Positions 31,782 to 40,951 of a stretch of DNA of 64,000 nucleotides are shown piece after piece. The position numbers and the translations under genes were made by a program. The stretch's first letter is position 1; every line of letters begins with the position of its first letter. The DNA is from Thalassococcus arenae (GTDB lineage: Bacteria > Pseudomonadota > Alphaproteobacteria > Rhodobacterales > Rhodobacteraceae). The notes under the pieces were generated by a model. The model did not search any database. It saw only the letters and a program-made list of their open reading frames with translations, and was not told the DNA's origin. The stretch is from NCBI RefSeq assembly GCF_019104745.1, contig NZ_JAHRWL010000001.1, positions 2,188,325 to 2,252,324 on the forward strand. The letters run 5' to 3'.

Positions 31782-32078
31782 ATGTCTCTGCTTTCTCGTC
31801 TTTTTGGCGGCGGCGGTGGCGCCGCGAAACAACCCGTCGCCGCGCCGGTCGACCATGCCGGATTCCGCATCACCCCTGATCCGATCCCGGTGGACGGTCA
31901 GTTCCGTCTGGCCGCATGGATCGAGGCAGAGATCGATGGCGAGGCCAAGCGCCATCACATGATCCGGGCCGATCTGGTCCGCGACCGCGACGAGGCAGTA
32001 ACGGCCACACTGGCCAAGGCGCGGCAGATGATCGACCAACTGGGACCGCGCCTATTCGATGGACCCGACCGGCGATGA
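31782..32078 (+). CDS. HlyU family protein
   Basis: A 98-residue protein of the PF10115 (HlyU) family: MSLLSRLFGGGGG, then HAGFRITPDPIPVDGQFRLA and HHMIRADLVRDRDEAV, ending MIDQLG. AAGGATATCGAC precedes ATG 31782. The family was named after a proposed activator, but no DNA-binding motif is evident here, and the function in alphaproteobacteria is unknown. It follows the rpoD terminator and precedes the SRPBCC gene. Confidence 0.85.
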   Translation: MSLLSRLFGGGGGAAKQPVAAPVDHAGFRITPDPIPVDGQFRLAAWIEAEIDGEAKRHHMIRADLVRDRDEAVTATLAKARQMIDQLGPRLFDGPDRR

Positions 32079-32148
32079 GCGAGTTCTGGTCATGACCTCT
32101 CCCGTTTTCGGTCAAAGCGCGTAAACTGAGCAAAAAAGGGAGAAGCGG

Positions 32149-32679
32149 ATGAAGTTCCTGAAGTGGACCTTGGGCACGCTGGCGGGGCTGATCGCGATTT
32201 TCGCCATCGTCGGAATGCTGTTGCCGCGGCAGGTGACCATCGAACGCTCGATCAGAATCGACGCAGGCGTCGAACAGGTGTTTCCGCATGTCGCCGGGCT
32301 CAAGGCGATGGCGGCCTGGTCGCCCTGGCTGGACCGCGATCCAGACGTGCAACTGACCTATTCCGGGCCCGATACCGGCGAAGGCGCGACGCTGGACTGG
32401 GCGTCGGAGCATCCCAATGTCGGCAATGGCCACCAGGTGATCACCGGCTTCGAGGAAAATGTGCTGGTCACGACGGCATTGGATTTCGGCGAGATGGGTA
32501 CGGCCAATGCCGACCTGGTGCTCGAAGAGGCCGATGGTGTGACAACGGTCACATGGACGCTGGACGCCGATATGGGGGCCGGACCGTTCGGGCGGTGGAT
32601 GGGCCTGATGATGGACCGCGCCGTTGGGCCGGATTACGAGCTGGGCCTGTCGCGGCTCAAGTCGCTGGTCGAGGGCTGA
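32149..32679 (+). CDS. Membrane-anchored SRPBCC (START-like) family protein
   Basis: A 176-residue protein with one N-terminal hydrophobic helix (about 6-25) and an SRPBCC fold: VTIERSIRIDAGVEQVFPHVA opens the beta-sheet, WSPWLDRDPDV follows, and WTLDADMGAGPFGRWMGLMMD leads into the long C-terminal helix. The family binds hydrophobic ligands; the ligand is unknown. AAGGGAGAAGCGG precedes the ATG. Confidence 0.85.
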   Translation: MKFLKWTLGTLAGLIAIFAIVGMLLPRQVTIERSIRIDAGVEQVFPHVAGLKAMAAWSPWLDRDPDVQLTYSGPDTGEGATLDWASEHPNVGNGHQVITGFEENVLVTTALDFGEMGTANADLVLEEADGVTTVTWTLDADMGAGPFGRWMGLMMDRAVGPDYELGLSRLKSLVEG

Positions 32680-33026
32680 TCGCCGCGCGCACGCGTCGCC
32701 TGTGCAGGCACGATACCGGACAGCGCCGGCGCTCATCGACATGGGACAGACCGAGGGCGGCCGTCACGCCCTTCTTCGCCTTCGTTGCCCATCTTTCCTG
32801 ACCACGGTTCGCCGCCCTTGACCCGCCAGGCCCGGACCCGTCAGGCCCGGGCCCGACCGTCGCGTGAAAGTCGAACGCCACGCGCGTTTCCCAGACGCCG
32901 AATACAGCGGTTCGCGTGGAACGCGGTGCCCGGATGCGCCGGGTGCCGTTTGCGCCGATCCTGCCGGCCTGGTTGGCCAGCCTTGGTTATCGATCGCTGT
33001 ACGCGCCGACCAGGCCCGGGCCGGCG
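32680..33026. other. Non-coding spacer between the SRPBCC and dienelactone hydrolase genes
   Basis: This 347-base convergent spacer contains repeated GGCCCGG/CCGGGCC words (around 32829-32855 and 33012-33022) that can pair with each other. I see no ribosome-site-supported frame, RNA gene or T-tailed hairpin. Confidence 0.5.
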
Positions 33027-33932
33027 TCAGTTCAGGTGTTCGTTGAAGAAGGCCAGCGTTCGGTCCCAGGCCAGGTTCGCGGCGGCCTCGTCGTAGCGCG
33101 GGGTCGAATCGTTGTGAAACCCGTGGTTCACGCCCGGGTAGATATGCGCGGTATAGGTCTTGCCGTGCTCCTGCAGCGCGGCCTCGTAGGCCGGCCAGCC
33201 CTCGTTGATGCGCTCGTCCAGTTCGGCATAGTGCAAAAGCAGCGGCGCCTGGATATTCGGCACGTCCTCGGCGCTGGCCTGGCGGCCGTAAAACGGTACC
33301 GATGCGCCGAGTTCGGGATAGGCCACTGCCATCGCATTGCACACGCCACCGCCATAACAGAAACCGACGCAACCGACCTTGCCGGTGGTGTCTGCGTGAC
33401 CTGCCAGGAATTCGTAGGCGGCGAAGAAATCGTTCATCAGCTTTTCGCCGTCGACGGTGCGTTGCAGATCGCGGCCTTCGGTATCGTTGCCGGGATAGCC
33501 ACCGACCGAGCTCAGCCCGTCCGGTGCCAGCGCGATGAAGCCCGCCATGGCCAGCCGTCGCGCCACGTCCTCGATATAGGGGTTGAGGCCGCGGTTCTCG
33601 TGGACGACCACGACCGCGGGCAGGGGCCCGGTGGCTTCGGCCGGTTTCACCAGGTAGCCACGCACGTCGCCATGGCCGTTGGGCGACGGAAAGGTGATGT
33701 ATTCCGGCACGATATTGGGATCGTTGAAATTGACCTGCTGCGCGAGGGCATAATTCGGCGACAGCATGTCGAGAACCGCAATGGCGGTCAGGCCGCCCAC
33801 CGTGTATTTGGCCGCGCGGTCGAGAAACTCGCGTTTCGTGATCTGGCCATGGGCGTAGAAATCGTAGAGCTCCAACAGCTTCTGATCGAAATCCGCCGCG
33901 GTCATGCGGCGCTGTGGTGTCTGATCATTCAT
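33027..33932 (-). CDS. Dienelactone hydrolase family protein, probably exported or membrane-anchored
   Basis: A 301-residue alpha/beta hydrolase. Residues ~1-75 form an extra N-terminal region with a hydrophobic segment ([16 protein letters not shown]). The core contains [20 protein letters not shown], the nucleophile elbow GFCYGGG (cysteine) and a late histidine in NHGFHND. AAGGAGGAAACC precedes ATG 33932, which rules out a longer upstream frame. The substrate is unknown; dienelactone itself is not implied. Confidence 0.9.
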   Translation of the reverse strand: MNDQTPQRRMTAADFDQKLLELYDFYAHGQITKREFLDRAAKYTVGGLTAIAVLDMLSPNYALAQQVNFNDPNIVPEYITFPSPNGHGDVRGYLVKPAEATGPLPAVVVVHENRGLNPYIEDVARRLAMAGFIALAPDGLSSVGGYPGNDTEGRDLQRTVDGEKLMNDFFAAYEFLAGHADTTGKVGCVGFCYGGGVCNAMAVAYPELGASVPFYGRQASAEDVPNIQAPLLLHYAELDERINEGWPAYEAALQEHGKTYTAHIYPGVNHGFHNDSTPRYDEAAANLAWDRTLAFFNEHLN

Positions 33933-34030
33933 GGCGGTTTCCTCCTTGATCGCGCGCCGGGTCGGGGCTGCACTGGCTTGGCGATGCCTTTCACGATAGC
34001 ACGACGGGGGGTATGGAATAAGTGGCGCTG

Positions 34031-34444
34031 ATGCAGACAACTTTCACGATTCAGACAAAGGGACCCGGCCTGTACGATTTCACCCGCGACGTGGCGCGGT
34101 GGGTGCGGGGCAACGGATTGCTGAGCCTGTTGGTTCAGCACACATCGGCTTCGCTCTGCATCCAGGAAAACGCCGACCCCGAAGTGCAAACCGACCTTGC
34201 GGCCTTTTTCGATCGGCTGGTGCCGCCGTCCGATCACCCTGCGATGGGCTATTTGCGGCACACCTATGAAGGGCCGGATGACATGCCCGCGCATATCAAG
34301 GCCGCGCTTCTGCCGGTCAGCCTGTCGATCCCGGTGCGGGATGGGCGTCTGGTGCTGGGCACATGGCAGGGCATCTACCTGTTCGAACATCGGACCCGAC
34401 CACACCAGCGGCACGTCGCCGCCCACTTGGCGGCGGATCGCTAG
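34031..34444 (+). CDS. YjbQ/UPF0047 family protein (secondary thiamine-phosphate synthase family)
   Basis: A 137-residue protein with the family signatures [20 protein letters not shown] and [12 protein letters not shown]. The family folds as a trimer with histidine metal ligands and has weak thiamine-phosphate synthase activity in E. coli; its physiological role is unclear. ATG 34031 gives the usual [11 protein letters not shown] start; GTG 34022 is also in frame. Confidence 0.92.
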   Translation: MQTTFTIQTKGPGLYDFTRDVARWVRGNGLLSLLVQHTSASLCIQENADPEVQTDLAAFFDRLVPPSDHPAMGYLRHTYEGPDDMPAHIKAALLPVSLSIPVRDGRLVLGTWQGIYLFEHRTRPHQRHVAAHLAADR

Positions 34445-34503
34445 GCTTATCTTGCGGTCGCAATTCGCCCCTACCCAAAGTGTCGCGGCTGACCTATAGT
34501 GCC

Positions 34504-34512
34504 TGTGGATAA
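34504..34512 (-). promoter_or_regulatory. Perfect DnaA-box sequence upstream of nrdR
   Basis: TGTGGATAA (TTATCCACA on the minus strand) is an exact consensus DnaA box 52 bases before the nrdR ATG. A small hairpin, GCGGGG-AATAA-CCCCGC (34513-34529), abuts it, and a -10-like TATAGT lies just upstream. Confidence 0.4.
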
Positions 34513-34563
34513 GCGGGGAATAACCCCGCGATGAGGCAGACAGTGGAATAAAGGGGACGGCTC

Positions 34564-35040
34564 ATGCGCTGCCCGTTTTGCGGCAATATCGACACCCAAG
34601 TGAAGGATTCCCGTCCCGCGGAGGACCATGTTTCCATCCGGAGGCGGCGTTTCTGCCCGGCCTGCGGCGGGCGCTTCACCACTTACGAACGCGTGCAGTT
34701 GCGTGACCTCGTGGTCATCAAGTCCAACGGCAGGCGCGAGGATTTCGACCGGGACAAGCTGGAGCGTTCGATCAGGATCGCGCTGCAGAAACGTCCGATC
34801 GACCCTGAGCGTATCGACCAGATGATCAGCGGTATCGTGCGGCGACTGGAAAGCATGGGTGAAACCGACATCCCGTCCAAGCAGATCGGCGAGATCGTGA
34901 TGGAGACGCTGGCCAGGATCGACACCGTTGCCTATGTCCGCTTTGCCAGCGTTTACAAGAATTTCCAGGCCGCCGACGATTTCGACAAGTTCGTGAGCGA
35001 GTTGCGTCCAGAGGGCCAGAAACAAGCCGAAGAGAAGTGA
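34564..35040 (+). CDS. nrdR: Transcriptional repressor NrdR
   Basis: A 158-residue regulator of ribonucleotide reductase genes. The zinc ribbon uses C3, C6, C31 and C34 (MRCPFCGN and FCPACGGRF). An ATP-cone domain follows, starting [17 protein letters not shown]. Its stop overlaps the ribD GTG by four bases, the usual nrdR-ribD pairing. Confidence 0.97.
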   Translation: MRCPFCGNIDTQVKDSRPAEDHVSIRRRRFCPACGGRFTTYERVQLRDLVVIKSNGRREDFDRDKLERSIRIALQKRPIDPERIDQMISGIVRRLESMGETDIPSKQIGEIVMETLARIDTVAYVRFASVYKNFQAADDFDKFVSELRPEGQKQAEEK

Positions 35041-36137
35041 GCGAGGACCACCGCCACATGGCCCACGCGCTGGCCCTGGGTCGGCGCGGTTTGGGTCGGG
35101 TGTGGCCAAATCCGGCGGTGGGTTGCGTGATCGTCCGCGACGGCCGCATCGTCGGACGTGGATGGACCCAGCCCGGCGGACGGCCGCATGCCGAAACCGA
35201 AGCCTTGCGCCACGCCGGCGCTGCGGCACGTGGCGCCACTGCCTATGTCTCGCTGGAACCCTGTGCGCATCATGGTGCGACGCCGCCTTGCGCCGAAGCG
35301 CTGGTTGCGGCGGGTGTGGCCCGCGTGGTCGCGCCTTTGCAGGACAGCGACCCGCGGGTGTCAGGCCAGGGTTTCGCGATCCTGCGCAAGGCCGGGGTCG
35401 AGGTGACGACCGGTGTTCTGGCCGAGGCCGCCGCGCGGGATCACGCCGGTTTCTTCCTGCGTATCACGCGGGGACGGCCTTTCCTGACGTTGAAGCTGGC
35501 GCTGTCTCTGGACGGGCGCATCGCCACGGCCACCGGTGAAAGCCAGTGGATCACCGGACCGGAAGCGCGCCGCGCCGTGCAAGGGTTGCGGGCGTGCCAT
35601 GACGCGGTGTTGGTCGGTGCCGGGACTGCGCGCGCAGACGATCCGGCGCTGACGGTGCGGGATTTCGGCGATGTCGGACAGCCCGTGCGGGTCGTCGCCT
35701 CGCGGCTCATCGACCTGCCGTTGATGAGCCAGATGGCGCGCACGGCGGCCGAGATACCGGTCTGGATCTGCCATGGCCCGGATGCGCCGCCCGAGAAACG
35801 CGCGGCCTGGAGCGGCCTTGGCGCGCGCTTGCTGCCCTGCGCACTGCAGGCCGGTCGCCTGGATCCCGGTGCGATGCTGCACGCTCTGGGCCAGGCCGGT
35901 TTGACCCGCGTGTTGTGTGAGGGGGGGGGACAGCTGGCGGCGGCGCTGCTGACCGGCGATCTCGTGGACGAATTGCAGGTCTTCACCGCCGGAATTGCGC
36001 TTGGAGCCGAAGGTCAGCCCGGTCTGGGCGTTCTGGGGCTGAGCAGGCTTGCGGATGCACCGCGGTTGCGGCTTGTGGATATCTCGGCGGTGGGTGGCGA
36101 TCTTCGGCACGTCTGGACGAGGCACGAAAAGGCTTGA
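35037..36137 (+). CDS. ribD: Bifunctional pyrimidine deaminase/reductase RibD
   Basis: A 366-residue bifunctional enzyme for two early riboflavin steps. The N-terminal deaminase has HAETEAL and [11 protein letters not shown] zinc ligands; the C-terminal reductase begins near [17 protein letters not shown]. The GTG start overlaps nrdR. The next rib gene, ribE, lies 4.8 kb away beyond three capsule genes. Confidence 0.95.
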   Translation: MSEDHRHMAHALALGRRGLGRVWPNPAVGCVIVRDGRIVGRGWTQPGGRPHAETEALRHAGAAARGATAYVSLEPCAHHGATPPCAEALVAAGVARVVAPLQDSDPRVSGQGFAILRKAGVEVTTGVLAEAAARDHAGFFLRITRGRPFLTLKLALSLDGRIATATGESQWITGPEARRAVQGLRACHDAVLVGAGTARADDPALTVRDFGDVGQPVRVVASRLIDLPLMSQMARTAAEIPVWICHGPDAPPEKRAAWSGLGARLLPCALQAGRLDPGAMLHALGQAGLTRVLCEGGGQLAAALLTGDLVDELQVFTAGIALGAEGQPGLGVLGLSRLADAPRLRLVDISAVGGDLRHVWTRHEKA

Positions 36138-36262
36138 AAAGCTAGGCGTTTTCAGAGTGTTGTTTTCCGAAGGCCGCGTCGCGCGATGCTGTCGAAATGC
36201 TGTGGATAGCACCAAAACACGTTTGAAACGGTCGGCTTCGCACATCATCCTCGGCCGTCGTG

Positions 36263-38281
36263 TCAACGCCGCCAGAGATGTGCCTGACTGGCCAGCAATC
36301 CTTGAACCTTTGACACTATGCGCAGGGCGGCGCCGGTCCTGGGGATATCCTGCGCCGCCAGCCGTTCGACGATCACCTCGGCCGGGCAGGCCAGGCCGGT
36401 GACCGGATCACGGTAGCGCGGGTAGCGGATCAGCGTCGCATGGACCAGCGCATTCAGGTCGGGACGAGGCCCGGCAAGGCGACGTTCCGGCACCGGCCCC
36501 AAGTCACGGGTAAGACCCCAGCCGGCGTAGAACGGGGCGCCCAAAGTCGTGACTTTGCAACCTCTTAGCAGTGCTTCGAACCCCGCGAGCGATGTCAGGG
36601 TCCAGACTTCGTCCACCTGCGACAGCAACGGCGCGATAGGCACATGCGACAGGGTCGCATCGGCCCAGCGTCCGGGGTCTTCGACCCGTCCCTTGCGCAA
36701 CCCGGCCTCGACATCCGGATGCGGCTTCCACAGGATCACCGCGTCAGGATTGGCCGTGCGAGCCTGTTCCAGAAGTGCCGTATTGCTTCGGATATCCGGG
36801 CTGCCCCGCAGGATCGACGCGTCGTCCTCGACCTGACCGGGCACCAGGATCCGCCGACCGGTCGGCAGGACAGGCAAATCGCCGGAAAGGTTGTATTTGG
36901 ACAAGTTCTCGCCGATCAGCCGCGCCATCAGTCGCTCGGCACGTTCGGATTCATCCGGGCGTAACCCTGCGGCGGATTGCCGGATCATCGTTTCCAGATC
37001 ACTGGTCCGGGCAGGATCGTAATAGATGCCGGTCTTGTCGACGACCAGCGACAGCGGCGGAACCAGTTCCGCCCCCAATCCTCGCGATCGCAGGAAACCG
37101 TCTTCGATCCGCACGATGTCTTCGGCCGGATCGGCCTTGCTCGCCCAACCCATCAGCCGCCGCCCTGATGACAAGGCACGGCGGTGCGCGGCGGCACCGT
37201 CGTTTTTGAAGACCACGCCGCGCGGAGTGCCGAAAAAGCCCTGGATCGCGGGGCGTTTCCACAGCCGCATGTCGCGGGCGACCCAGCCCCGGCAATCCTC
37301 GGACCAGGCGCGCGCGCGGGCTTCGAGCGTGTCGAGAACCTGTTCGAGGGCGCATAACCGGTCGTGGTAGGGGTCGTACCACGTGGGATAAAGGATCAGC
37401 GCAGCGGCCACGAGTTGGGCGCGCGTCAGTTTGCGCTGGCGTCGTGCGACGGGGTTTTCGTCATCGCTGAGGCCCCAGCCGGAATAGAACGGCTGGCCGA
37501 AAACGCGCGGGCGGTGACCCGCGATGATCGCCTCGAACCCCATCTGAGAGGAGACGGTGTAGACAGCGGTGGCGCCCTCGAGCAAGGCGAAAGGCGCGAT
37601 TTTCCCATCGAACAGCGTCACGTTTCCGTCGCCGTCGCCTTCCCGGAAATAGCCCGGGCGCAATCCGCGGGCCGTTTCCGGATGCGTTTTCAGCAAGATG
37701 CGCGCATTTGGATGCTCTTCGCGGGCGACGAACAGCATCTCGAGAAACCGGTTGCGATCGGCCTTGCTGGCGGTGACCGACGCATCGCCGCGCACCTGGT
37801 CGACGACCAACACGTAACCGGGTTCGGGCAGCACGGTATCGGGGTCATGCGCGCTGTATTTGCTCAACCGCGCCGCCTGCATCCGCGCCATCGCATGGCG
37901 TGCGCGGTTCAACAGCGCATGGTCGTCCAGCGTATGCGTGGCCAGCAGTGTCTCGAGGTCCGACGGTTGGGTCGGATCGAAATGCAGCCCTGTCCGGTCG
38001 ATCAACAGCCCCAGCGGGGCATCGCCTGCCCGGCCCGGATGCAGCGAGCGCAGAAAGGGGTCTTCGATCCGCACCAGCGGCGCGCCCCGGCTTTCGGCCA
38101 CGGCAATCCCGCGTTGCGCGGTGGGCGACGCACCCCAGATACCGACCAGATCGTCAGGCCCAGGCCGGCCGAGGCTGATCTGGTAGCCTGCCAGTTGCAG
38201 GATCCGCCTTACCCGCCGCTGGAACAGGAAGCCGCCATTATACACAAAAAGCCGCCGGGAGATTTCGCTCCCGGCGGTCAC
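36263..38281 (-). CDS. kpsC: Capsule polysaccharide Kdo transferase KpsC
   Basis: A 672-residue cytoplasmic glycosyltransferase that builds the Kdo linker of group 2-type capsules. The protein is an internal duplication. RIEDPFLRS/LSKYS/PFYSGWGLSDD in the first half match RIEDGFLRS/LSKYN/PFYAGWGLTRD in the second, and each half has an HPE or HPD motif. I start at GTG 38281, preceded by GAGGGACAG; ATG frames further up overlap the upstream gene. An intrinsic-terminator hairpin lies inside its first 13 codons. GTG 38245 is an alternative start without a ribosome site. Confidence 0.92.
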   Translation of the reverse strand: MTAGSEISRRLFVYNGGFLFQRRVRRILQLAGYQISLGRPGPDDLVGIWGASPTAQRGIAVAESRGAPLVRIEDPFLRSLHPGRAGDAPLGLLIDRTGLHFDPTQPSDLETLLATHTLDDHALLNRARHAMARMQAARLSKYSAHDPDTVLPEPGYVLVVDQVRGDASVTASKADRNRFLEMLFVAREEHPNARILLKTHPETARGLRPGYFREGDGDGNVTLFDGKIAPFALLEGATAVYTVSSQMGFEAIIAGHRPRVFGQPFYSGWGLSDDENPVARRQRKLTRAQLVAAALILYPTWYDPYHDRLCALEQVLDTLEARARAWSEDCRGWVARDMRLWKRPAIQGFFGTPRGVVFKNDGAAAHRRALSSGRRLMGWASKADPAEDIVRIEDGFLRSRGLGAELVPPLSLVVDKTGIYYDPARTSDLETMIRQSAAGLRPDESERAERLMARLIGENLSKYNLSGDLPVLPTGRRILVPGQVEDDASILRGSPDIRSNTALLEQARTANPDAVILWKPHPDVEAGLRKGRVEDPGRWADATLSHVPIAPLLSQVDEVWTLTSLAGFEALLRGCKVTTLGAPFYAGWGLTRDLGPVPERRLAGPRPDLNALVHATLIRYPRYRDPVTGLACPAEVIVERLAAQDIPRTGAALRIVSKVQGLLASQAHLWRR
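38246..38277 (-). terminator. Intrinsic terminator/attenuator inside the first codons of kpsC
   Basis: In the minus direction CCGCCGGGAG-CGAAAT-CTCCCGGCGG forms a perfect 10-bp stem, followed by C and five T residues (38250-38246). It lies 31 bases after the kpsD-like stop and begins 4 bases into kpsC. A ribosome starting at GTG 38281 would cover the stem. Confidence 0.65.
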
Positions 38282-38307
38282 CTGTCCCTCGGGTTGTCCC
38301 AAGTCCT

Positions 38308-39468
38308 TTATCCTCCGGAGCCGATCCCGGATGCCAGCGTGTCCGCCGTGCTGACGACCGAACCGACGGTCGTGAGCGACCCGGTCAGCGCCGAGATCGT
38401 CTTGTTCCACTGCGTGAACGGCGCTTCGGTCACGTAGAGCGTGTCGCCGTCGCGGACCGAGAAATCGCGCGCCATGAACATGCCGTTCGGTTCGGTCAGG
38501 TCCAGAACATAGACCAGGCGCTGAGCGCCGATCAGGTCGGTCCGCCCCATGACCTGGTTGGCGATCTCGGCGGGTTCGTTGCGGAAGATGAAGACGCCGG
38601 TCGGGTCGGCCGCCGAAGGCAAGAGCCCGCCCACCTGCGCGATCGCCTCGATCGCCGAAAGCGTCTGTGTTTCGAACGGCACGCGCGCCTGCGTTCCGGT
38701 GGCGCCAAGCGCCGTGAAGGCGCGGCTGTCTTCCTCGACAAGGATGCGGTCTCCACCACGCAAGGCGATGTCGAATTCCGGATGCTGATACAGATCCTGG
38801 AACCAGATCTTGCCGGTCTTGTGACCGCGCAGGATCGTCACCTGGGCGATTTCGGGTTCGATGGTGATGCCGCCGGCGCGTGCCAGCATGGACGACAGCG
38901 TACGGGTCGGGCGTTCGATGGCATAGACGCCTTGTCCGCCCACCGCACCGACAAGGCTGACGGTCGAACCATCGCCGGCGACGCGGCGCACCTCGACCTG
39001 GGGGTCCGGTGTCTGGTCGGCGAGCTTGCTGGTGATGATCCGCCGGATGGCTTCGGGCGTGTTGCCCGATGCCTTGATGCGCCCGGCATAGGGGACAAAG
39101 ATGAAGCCCGAGCCGTCGACCTGCACCTCTTCCAGGATGGTGGCGTTCGCGGTGTCGGTCGCCAGCAAACCGTCATCGACGTTTTCCCAGATCGTCAGAC
39201 CCAACGTGTCACCGGGGCTGATCGTATCCGAGCCGACCACGCCTGCATTCTTGAAATCTTCGGTAAAGCCCAGGGCGGGAACGACAGCGGTGGCGCGGGT
39301 CACGCGATCGTTGACGGCGACGACGAATGCGTCGCCTTCACGCTGCACAGAGCCCGCGAAAATCTCGCGCTTGTTGGGGCCGACGCGCGGAAGACCGCAG
39401 GATGCCAGGATCGACACCGCAGCCAAAAGCGCGACCGCCCGTGCCCAACGGGAGGGGATGTGTTTCAC
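38308..39468 (-). CDS. Outer-membrane polysaccharide export lipoprotein (KpsD/Wza family)
   Basis: A 386-residue export protein with a lipoprotein signal (LLAAVSILASC, lipobox Cys 24). A polysaccharide-export domain follows (ISPGDTLGLTIWENVDDGLL ... VPYAGRIKASGNT), then SLBB repeats (VSLVGAVGGQGVYAIERP and related) and a C-terminal hydrophobic/glycine stretch. It would form the outer-membrane channel for capsule release. It lies between kpsS and kpsC. No KpsE, KpsM or KpsT is in the window. Confidence 0.92.
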   Translation of the reverse strand: MKHIPSRWARAVALLAAVSILASCGLPRVGPNKREIFAGSVQREGDAFVVAVNDRVTRATAVVPALGFTEDFKNAGVVGSDTISPGDTLGLTIWENVDDGLLATDTANATILEEVQVDGSGFIFVPYAGRIKASGNTPEAIRRIITSKLADQTPDPQVEVRRVAGDGSTVSLVGAVGGQGVYAIERPTRTLSSMLARAGGITIEPEIAQVTILRGHKTGKIWFQDLYQHPEFDIALRGGDRILVEEDSRAFTALGATGTQARVPFETQTLSAIEAIAQVGGLLPSAADPTGVFIFRNEPAEIANQVMGRTDLIGAQRLVYVLDLTEPNGMFMARDFSVRDGDTLYVTEAPFTQWNKTISALTGSLTTVGSVVSTADTLASGIGSGG

Positions 39469-39564
39469 TGCTCGGTCTCCTCGACCTTGTTGTTTTCTGC
39501 CTCAGGTTTTGGCGGTAACGTACCGGAGTCCAGCGGAAAAAGCCAGTACCACCGCTGGTATCCG

Positions 39565-40857
39565 TCAGGTCACGATGCGCAACTGTTGCCGCGGCGCCGC
39601 GGTCCCCAGCCGCAGCGCGTCGTAAGGATCATCGGGCGACAACATCATGTCGACCACCTGCCGCAGCAGTTGCCGGCGCCCGCGCGCAGAGTAGAAACCA
39701 CCCGGAATTTGCGAGGTTTCCAGCAGGTAACGGCGGAAATCCCGATAGGCCCGGCTGTCGGGGCGCGTCGGCGTGGCGAAAAATTCGGGCAGCGGTTGGG
39801 TCGAGACGAAATCGGGTTTTCCATAGATCGCTTCGCCGAAGACCTTGAGCGGAATCCCGCGCCACAAAACCTGTTGGCCGGCGGTGGAATTGACCGTCAC
39901 GGCGCTGCGCGCATCGTTCAAGAGCTGCGCCAGCTTGCCCCCCCGGACATAGTGGATGCGCCCCGTCAGCCCGTGGCGCCGGGCCAGATCGCGGATGGTG
40001 CGGCGCAACGGAACGCGGCCATCCTCAAGCGGGTGGGCCTTGAACACCAGGTGGTGATGCCCCGGCGCGCCGGTCGCGAAACCCTCGATCACGAGTTCGA
40101 CGAACTCGGTCATCGAGCGGAAGGGCGAATGCTGGCGAAAGCTGGAATCGTGTTCGAGTTGCAGCAGCACGAGGTGATAGGGAAAGCCGCCCAGCCGGAT
40201 GCGGGCGGTTTCGATCTTGCGTTCGACCCAGCTCAGCGGCATCAGCATCAGGCGTCTCAGATACAGGGCGAATTCCTGCGCCACATGCAGGTCGCGATGC
40301 GGTCGGAAATTGCGGTAATCTCCGTTCCGCACCATGACGAACCAGTGATAAAGCGCGCCGTAGAAGATGTGTTCGCGCATGTCGCCCCAGCGGGCCGGAG
40401 GAAGCGGGGCCTCCATGTCGGACAGGGCAAGCGCGGCGCGCATGTCCGCCACTTCGGTCTGCATCAGCCGGGAAAACCCGTTCGAGCCGCCGCGTTCGTA
40501 AGTCACCCAGTAGGGACGCAGGTAGCCTTCTTCGAAGACATGGATCGTCAGGCCGCGTGCGCGCGCCTCTTCGATGGCCTCGGCGTGAATCGGGCGCACA
40601 TCGCCATAAAGCACGATGTCGGTGACGCCCTTCTCGGCGACCAGCGCGACGAAGTTGTCTCGCCACGTGTCGGCCGTGCCGCGATAGGGGATAAAGCTGC
40701 GGGGGTGAAACCAGAAGGCGCGGTCGCCGGCGTTGAAACCCACGCGCCAGACATCGGCGCCGGTGCGGCGCAACATCGTCCCCAAACGGTGAAAGAACGG
40801 CCCGTGCGGCCCCTGCAGGAACAGAAAGACCCGTTTGTCGCCGGTTGCCTTGCTCAT
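39565..40857 (-). CDS. kpsS: Capsule polysaccharide Kdo transferase KpsS
   Basis: A 430-residue KpsS/LipB-family protein that adds the first Kdo to the lipid anchor. Visible motifs are FLFLQGPHGPFF at the N-terminus, DIVLYGDVRPIH, VFEEGYLRPYWVTYERGG, FKAHPLEDGR and VNSTAGQQVLWRGIPLKVFG. It is the first gene of the capsule trio, divergent from ribE with 94 bases between. There are 96 bases before the kpsD-like start. Confidence 0.93.
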   Translation of the reverse strand: MSKATGDKRVFLFLQGPHGPFFHRLGTMLRRTGADVWRVGFNAGDRAFWFHPRSFIPYRGTADTWRDNFVALVAEKGVTDIVLYGDVRPIHAEAIEEARARGLTIHVFEEGYLRPYWVTYERGGSNGFSRLMQTEVADMRAALALSDMEAPLPPARWGDMREHIFYGALYHWFVMVRNGDYRNFRPHRDLHVAQEFALYLRRLMLMPLSWVERKIETARIRLGGFPYHLVLLQLEHDSSFRQHSPFRSMTEFVELVIEGFATGAPGHHHLVFKAHPLEDGRVPLRRTIRDLARRHGLTGRIHYVRGGKLAQLLNDARSAVTVNSTAGQQVLWRGIPLKVFGEAIYGKPDFVSTQPLPEFFATPTRPDSRAYRDFRRYLLETSQIPGGFYSARGRRQLLRQVVDMMLSPDDPYDALRLGTAAPRQQLRIVT

Positions 40858-40951
40858 GGGCGCGGATTATCCAACTCGTCAAAGCCCTGTCTTAGCGCCG
40901 GAGTCCGGCGAAAGTAAGGCTAGGCAAGGCCGGGCCGGAAAGGAAGTGACG

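Noticed and set aside
32785..33096. Open frame in the spacer between the SRPBCC and dienelactone hydrolase genes
   Set aside because: Arg/Pro-rich composition, no ribosome site, and overlap with the 3' end of the hydrolase gene.
36199..36212. Second DnaA-box-like word (TGTGGATAG) after ribD
   Set aside because: It has a mismatch at the last position, lies in a convergent 3' region, and has no partner box nearby.
40858..40951. FMN riboswitch upstream of ribE
   Set aside because: The 94-base kpsS-ribE gap is too short for an RFN element and lacks its conserved core; ribE has an ordinary ribosome site.
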